This document shows positions 4,565 through 8,510 of a DNA stretch of 8,510 bases, one piece after another. A program made the position numbers and the translations under genes. Origin of the DNA: Nitrospirota bacterium (GTDB taxonomy: Bacteria > Nitrospirota > Thermodesulfovibrionia > UBA6902); NCBI GenBank assembly GCA_015491705.1, contig WFVK01000043.1, positions 1 to 8,510 of the forward strand, written 5' to 3'. The notes below the pieces were generated by a model, which searched no databases, had not been told where the DNA came from, and saw nothing but the letters and a program-made list of their open reading frames with translations. How positions within the stretch are numbered: position 1 is the stretch's first letter; every line of letters begins with the position of its first letter.

Positions 4565-6097
4565 TTAGCCTCCGGCGGTCAGGAAAACACCGCCGCGCCT
4601 GCTGTCTCCCCATCCGTGCATTTCACTGCTTACACAGTGGACCCCTCCGAAGTACATGTTCTTTGTGTTCCACCTGTTGAGCCTGTAATGCGCGGCGAGC
4701 TTTTCAACTGCATCCGCGGGCACGCCCGGTTCCGTATGAACCGTGCCGTCCTCGAGGTGGATGCGCGGCGCCTCCACGGCCTTTTTCAGGGAACAGTTGA
4801 AGTCTATTATGTTCAGCAGCACCTGCAGCACCGCTGTCTTTATCCTCTTGCTCCCCCCGCTTCCCATGACCACATCCGCCCTGCCGTGCCTGAGGATGAT
4901 CGTGGGGACCATCATGGATGAGACCCGCCTGCCGGCAGGGGAAGAAAAGAAGCCCCCGGGGTGAAGGTCGTCCTCGCCCATCATGTTGTTCAGCATTATG
5001 CCCGTGCCGGGGATAAAGCAGCCGGAGCCCGAGCCGTTTGAGGTGGTCATTGATGCTGCGTTTCCTTTTTCGTCCACTGTGCTTATGTGGGTCGTCCCCC
5101 TCCCGGCGATAAAGGTCTTCCCGGATATGTTGCTGATAAATGACTCTATCAGGGGCGATAATTCAGCGCTGTTCAGGCTGCAGGCGGTCCCGCCGCTGTT
5201 TTTCACCTCCTTGAAATCCTGCATCCGCTTCATAAGCTCGATGAGCGTTATGAGGAATTCCCCTGATTCACGGCTGACCGGGGAGAGACTGATGTTTTCA
5301 AGGAGCTTCAGGCCGAGCGCCAGCATCATCCCGCCTGATGAGGGGGGAGGGTTTGTGAGTATCTCCCTGTCGCGGTATGCGAGGCGCAGGGGCTTTCTCT
5401 CGGTTACCTCGTATGCCTCAAGGTCGCTGAGGGTGATAAGGCAGCCCTGTGTCTTCATCTCTTCGATGAAATTCCGGGCCGTCCCGGCATTGTATATGTC
5501 GCTTCGTCCCTCTGCTATCCCCTCAAAGAATTTCTTCAGGAGGGGGTTAAACAGCCTCCCGCCCTGTTTTATGTATTCGCCGCCGGTGGTATAGATTGAC
5601 CTGCCGTAATCCGTTGACCCGAATATGGGCTCAAGCAGGTGCAGGAAGTATTCCTGCAGGCCCGTGACCTCCACGCCTTCCCGCAGACAGGAAAGGGCGG
5701 GTGCCAGAACGGTCTTTAGGGGGAGGGTGCAGAGCCTCTTGTGAACATGAAGCAGTCCCTTTAACATGCCGGGCACTGCGGCGGATGGAAAGCCTGTATG
5801 AAAGACCTGTGTGCACTCGGGGAAATGAATATCCACGGGCGTCATGGCAGGTTTTTCCCCTGTCCCTGTCCCGAGGCCGGGTGTGTTCACAAAGAAATCA
5901 AACAGTATGTCTTCATTCTGCTCTGCAATATGCGCAAGGAGGAAGCCGCCTCCGCCGAGGCTCGTGAGGGTCGGCTCTGCAACCACAGAGGCGAATCCCG
6001 CTGCGACCGCAGCGTCAAAGGCATTGCCCCCGAGGGAAAACATGTCCGCTGCAGCCCGGGCCGTCAGCGGATGTCCTGATGCAACAGCGCCCTTCAT
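4565..6097 (-). CDS. ggt: Gamma-glutamyltransferase homologue, cytosolic, divergent substrate pocket
   Basis: The 510-residue protein is an Ntn hydrolase of the gamma-glutamyltranspeptidase family. It starts ASGHPLTARAA with LGGNAFDAAVAAGF at 22-35. The autoprocessing site is GRGTTHISTVD at 332-342, where Thr335 should become the N-terminal nucleophile of the small subunit. SSM (393-395) and GSGGSKRI (412-419) match the E. coli SSM and GSPGGSRI blocks. It starts directly with the mature fold and has no signal peptide, unlike the periplasmic E. coli enzyme of 580 residues. By eye the region holding E. coli Arg114 reads FFVNTPGLGTG with no Arg, and Gln430 and Asp433 fall on Met372 and Glu375 (LNNMMGEDD). 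The substrate may therefore not be glutathione. Its ATG overlaps the ligase stop as ATGA, implying translational coupling. Confidence 0.9.
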   Translation of the reverse strand: MKGAVASGHPLTARAAADMFSLGGNAFDAAVAAGFASVVAEPTLTSLGGGGFLLAHIAEQNEDILFDFFVNTPGLGTGTGEKPAMTPVDIHFPECTQVFHTGFPSAAVPGMLKGLLHVHKRLCTLPLKTVLAPALSCLREGVEVTGLQEYFLHLLEPIFGSTDYGRSIYTTGGEYIKQGGRLFNPLLKKFFEGIAEGRSDIYNAGTARNFIEEMKTQGCLITLSDLEAYEVTERKPLRLAYRDREILTNPPPSSGGMMLALGLKLLENISLSPVSRESGEFLITLIELMKRMQDFKEVKNSGGTACSLNSAELSPLIESFISNISGKTFIAGRGTTHISTVDEKGNAASMTTSNGSGSGCFIPGTGIMLNNMMGEDDLHPGGFFSSPAGRRVSSMMVPTIILRHGRADVVMGSGGSKRIKTAVLQVLLNIIDFNCSLKKAVEAPRIHLEDGTVHTEPGVPADAVEKLAAHYRLNRWNTKNMYFGGVHCVSSEMHGWGDSRRGGVFLTAGG

Positions 6098-7203
6098 TTG
6101 AAAAAGAGTTCCTGAACCGCTCTTATCATTTTATTGAAACCGTCTCTCTTCTTGCCGTAATAGAGCCTCTTCTGGATATGCGCGCCTGTGGCCCGCCTCA
6201 GTATCTCCGGTATCCCCTGAAGGTATCCGGCGGAGCCGAGCCTCTCCGCAACAGGCATTACATGCCTGTAGAGGTCTGTGGCGGCCTCTTTCATCGGGCA
6301 CCTCCTGCCGAAAAACGGATCCACAAAGAACCCTTCAAGCCCGTACCGGGCGGCCTGCCATTTATTTGACCGGAGTATCTGGATGTGGGGCTCCGGGGCC
6401 TCATGCTGTTCGGCCAGTGTTATCACAAGCGCCTGGACAAGAGCGGTGACGGCAAGCACATCATGCAGTGAATATGGCATGTCGCATACCCGTACCTCGA
6501 CGGTCCCGAAGTCCGGATGGGGCCTTACATCCCACCATATATCCTTGACGGATTCGATGATGCCGCTCTTTTCAAGGAGGCTGACGACCGTGGTGTACTC
6601 CTCCCAGCCGTGCAGCAGGTCGGGAATGCCTGCAAGCGGGAGGTCTTCAAACAGCTTGGCCCTGTATGACATGAGCCCCGTATCCTCGGATTCATAGAAG
6701 GGCGATGACGTGGTAAGGGCGAGCAGTACGGGCAGGTAAATCCTGAGATTGTTGTTGACCTTGATGGCCTTCTCCCTGTCATCGACTCCTATATGCACGT
6801 GCAGGCCCTGGCTTATAAACCTTCTTCCGACCAGTTGCAGTTCTTGCATTATCTTTTTATACCGGGGATGGTCCGAGACAACCTGGTCAGAGCCTTTTGA
6901 GAACGGATGGAGGCTGACTGCATAAAGGGCGGCGCCCAGCCCCCGGGCAATATCGCCGAGGAGCGAATAAGAGGTTTTCAGGTCATCTTCCACTTCCGCC
7001 ACCGAGCCGCAGATTCCCGTATTGATCTCAACCATGGAGCGGATGAATTCCGGCTTGATCCTCTGCTTGTGGGAGGGCGGCACCTTCCTGAGGATTTCAG
7101 GCGCCAGGGGCACGAGCCCGAATGTCCTGCCGTCGATTATTTGTATCTCCAGTTCCACCCCGATAGTGGGGGCCGGAGACTTGTTGAAGACGAGCCTTTC
7201 CAT
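6094..7203 (-). CDS. ybdK: YbdK-type carboxylate-amine ligase (GCS2 glutamate-cysteine ligase family)
   Basis: The 369-residue product carries GVELEI (15-20), VEINTG (58-63), GLHVHIGV (133-140), SSPFYESEDTGLMSYR (166-181), WWDVRPHPDFGTVEVR (223-238) and NKWQAARYGLEG (280-291). This is the GCS2 / TIGR02050 pattern. These ATP-dependent enzymes couple a carboxylate, typically the gamma-carboxyl of glutamate, to an amine. E. coli YbdK has only weak glutamate-cysteine ligase activity, so the real substrates of this group are uncertain. Length is normal and no motif appears damaged. It begins 5 nt after the M20D stop, with AGGA 10 nt upstream of the ATG, and ends inside the GGT start codon. It is the middle gene of a three-gene operon. 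Confidence 0.93.
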   Translation of the reverse strand: MERLVFNKSPAPTIGVELEIQIIDGRTFGLVPLAPEILRKVPPSHKQRIKPEFIRSMVEINTGICGSVAEVEDDLKTSYSLLGDIARGLGAALYAVSLHPFSKGSDQVVSDHPRYKKIMQELQLVGRRFISQGLHVHIGVDDREKAIKVNNNLRIYLPVLLALTTSSPFYESEDTGLMSYRAKLFEDLPLAGIPDLLHGWEEYTTVVSLLEKSGIIESVKDIWWDVRPHPDFGTVEVRVCDMPYSLHDVLAVTALVQALVITLAEQHEAPEPHIQILRSNKWQAARYGLEGFFVDPFFGRRCPMKEAATDLYRHVMPVAERLGSAGYLQGIPEILRRATGAHIQKRLYYGKKRDGFNKMIRAVQELFFK

Positions 7204-7208
7204 AAAGA

Positions 7209-8387
7209 TTATTTCCTGCGCAGGGTCTTTACGGCATATCTGACGAGCTCGGAAAAATAGGCGGCCCCGACCCTGAGCACCTCTTCGTCAAAATCAAAGT
7301 TCGGGCTGTGGGAGGATATCTTTTCGTGCCCTTCCCTTGCGGCTCCGAACCTGACAAAACACCCCGGGACATTCTGCAGGTAAAAGGAAAAATCCTCACC
7401 TCCGAGACTCGGCAGGTCGAGCAGGACGGCCCTGTCCCTGCCGGCAAGTTTCTCCGCGACATGCCTTGCCATGTCGCAGGCGGTCTCTTCATTTATGACA
7501 GGCGGATAGCCGGGCTTGTGATTGAACTTCACATCCGCGTCATAGAGTATCGAGAGTGAGGAGGCCAGTTTCCTGATCTTGTCCACCATCTGGGTCCTTA
7601 CCGATTCATCGGTGGTGCGGATGGTCCCTCTTAATACCGCTTTTTCGGCGACTGCATTATATACAGTCCCCGCCCTGAGATAGCCTATGGTCAGCACCGC
7701 GGGGTGAAGGGGGTCTATCTCCCTCGATATAATCGTCTGGAGGCTTGTCACCATCTGGCTTGCAATCAGCACGGCGTCTACTGTCTCGTGGGGCCTTGCG
7801 GCGTGCCCCCCCCTGCCGGTGATCCTTATGTCAAAGGCATCGGTGAATGCCGTATGCACCCCGGGCTTGATGCATATATCGCCTACCTCGTAATGCCTTT
7901 CGATATGGCCCCCGAAGATCATATCGACCCCGTCAAGAGCGCCTTCTTCAATCATGGGCCGTGCGCCGCCTTCGCCTTCTTCAGCGGGCTGAAATATGAA
8001 GACCGTATTTCCCTCCGGCGGATTCTCCTTCAGAAGCGCTGCCGCGCCCATGAGCATCGCCACGTGGCCGTCATGGCCGCATGCGTGCATGACCCCCTGG
8101 TTCCTTGAAGAAAACGGAAGCCCCGTGTCTTCTGTTATCGGAAGGGCGTCCATATCAGCGCGCAGCGCTATGGTCGGGGCATTTTCGTCGATAAGCAGTT
8201 TGCCGAGCACACCTGTGCGCGCTATGCCCGTCCTGTACGGGATACTGAGTTTCTTCAGGTTTTTTGATATTAATTCGGCTGTTTTTTCTTCCCTGAAAGC
8301 CAGTTCAGGCCACTGGTGAATCGCACGCCTGATATCGCGCATCCATTCAAACAGCTCGTCATTTACAATCTTTTTAATCCTGTTCAC
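7209..8387 (-). CDS. M20D family metal-dependent amidohydrolase (N-acyl amino acid / IAA-amino acid hydrolase type)
   Basis: The 392-residue protein shows the M20D order: RADMDALPI (76-84); HACGHDGH (101-108) with metal ligands Cys103 and His105; QPAEEGEGGA (133-142) with general base Glu136 and ligand Glu137; GGHIE (159-163) with His161; the dimerisation domain from about 182 (GRGGHAARPH at 191-200); LGGEDFSFY (328-336); and SSHSPNFDFDEE (358-369) with His360. Relatives remove acyl, benzoyl, indole-acetyl or succinyl groups from amino acids or cleave small peptides. The start is GTG at 8387, with GGTGG 6 nt upstream. There is no signal peptide, so it is cytosolic. It is the first gene of the operon with the ligase and GGT homologue, so its amide substrate may be made or released by them. 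Confidence 0.93.
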   Translation of the reverse strand: MNRIKKIVNDELFEWMRDIRRAIHQWPELAFREEKTAELISKNLKKLSIPYRTGIARTGVLGKLLIDENAPTIALRADMDALPITEDTGLPFSSRNQGVMHACGHDGHVAMLMGAAALLKENPPEGNTVFIFQPAEEGEGGARPMIEEGALDGVDMIFGGHIERHYEVGDICIKPGVHTAFTDAFDIRITGRGGHAARPHETVDAVLIASQMVTSLQTIISREIDPLHPAVLTIGYLRAGTVYNAVAEKAVLRGTIRTTDESVRTQMVDKIRKLASSLSILYDADVKFNHKPGYPPVINEETACDMARHVAEKLAGRDRAVLLDLPSLGGEDFSFYLQNVPGCFVRFGAAREGHEKISSHSPNFDFDEEVLRVGAAYFSELVRYAVKTLRRK

Positions 8388-8419
8388 CGGATACCACCCC
8401 TCTTGCTACTTGCGGCTGC

Positions 8420-8448
8420 ATAAAACCATGGCCCGCCCGGTTGTGCAA
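8420..8448 (-). promoter_or_regulatory. Weak candidate promoter for the M20D-ligase-GGT operon
   Basis: On the minus strand TTGCAC (8448-8443), 17 nt and TTTTAT (8425-8420) match the consensus at three and four of six positions. It lies in the 72-nt gap between the upstream gene's stop and the GTG at 8387. The match is poor, and read-through from the upstream gene is equally possible. Confidence 0.25.
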
Positions 8449-8459
8449 CATATTAAGGG

Positions 8460-8510
8460 TTACTCCTCTATATCGAGTTTAATATACAACTCCTTCAGTT
8501 GTCTTGCATC
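8460..8510 (-). CDS. C-terminal end of an unidentified gene (runs off right edge)
   Basis: Reading the minus strand from the right edge gives an open frame ending DARQLKELYIKLDIEE and a TAA at 8462-8460. The charged helical tail looks like protein sequence, but 16 residues are too few to recognise a family. The stop lies 72 nt before the M20D start on the same strand, so this gene could be the true first member of the operon. Confidence 0.5.
   Translation of the reverse strand, partial: DARQLKELYIKLDIEE

Noticed and set aside
4983..5594. 203-codon ORF on the plus strand inside the GGT gene
   Set aside because: It is an antisense shadow of a clearly conserved GGT reading frame and lacks any recognisable domain.
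6278..6697. 139-codon plus-strand ORF opposite the YbdK-type ligase
   Set aside because: It is antisense to conserved GCS2 motifs; the serine-rich composition is typical of a shadow frame.
7704..8108. 134-codon plus-strand ORF opposite the M20D gene
   Set aside because: It is antisense to the metal-binding core of the amidohydrolase, so it is a coding shadow.
1..8510. CRISPR arrays, tRNA or rRNA genes, complete insertion sequences
   Set aside because: I saw no regularly spaced repeats, no tRNA- or rRNA-like segment and no transposase frame. Only an integrase stub is present.

Overview
The window looks like chromosomal DNA from a moderately GC-rich, probably anaerobic or microaerophilic bacterium. 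The mix of a TIGR03790-type secreted protein, a rubrerythrin-like diiron protein, a YbdK-type ligase and heavy AGG arginine codon use fits Nitrospirota (Thermodesulfovibrionia-like) or Desulfobacterota. That placement is an impression from gene content, not a computed assignment.

Layout. 1-1178 (minus) is the N-terminal part of a hydantoinase A/5-oxoprolinase-type ATPase that runs off the left edge. It diverges from a secreted TIGR03790 protein (1218-2537, plus) across a 39-bp gap in which the two -10 elements overlap. The TIGR03790 gene converges on a DUF1460 NlpC/P60-like cysteine hydrolase (2585-3241, minus). From about 3344 to 4022 there is an AT-richer stretch without a full gene. It holds a 40-codon minus-strand ORF with a carbamate-kinase-like start, a good minus-strand promoter, two hairpin/dyad elements, and the first 27 codons of what looks like a tyrosine recombinase gene. 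A rubrerythrin/ferritin-like protein follows (4023-4523, plus). The right half is a tight minus-strand operon, transcribed right to left: M20D amidohydrolase (7209-8387), YbdK-type carboxylate-amine ligase (6094-7203, 5-nt gap), and a gamma-glutamyltransferase homologue (4565-6097, ATGA overlap). The last 16 codons of another minus-strand gene sit at the right edge.

How the genes may work together. The ligase can form a gamma-glutamyl amide, the GGT homologue can cleave or transfer a gamma-glutamyl group, the M20D enzyme can hydrolyse an amide or acyl amino acid, and the oxoprolinase-like ATPase could return 5-oxoproline to glutamate. Together they resemble a cytosolic gamma-glutamyl cycle or a tag-and-release pathway. 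However, the GGT homologue has no signal peptide and appears to lack classical glutathione-binding residues, so the substrate may not be glutathione. This operon is the best candidate in the window for an undescribed pathway. The relic-rich 3344-4022 interval is the second place to look.
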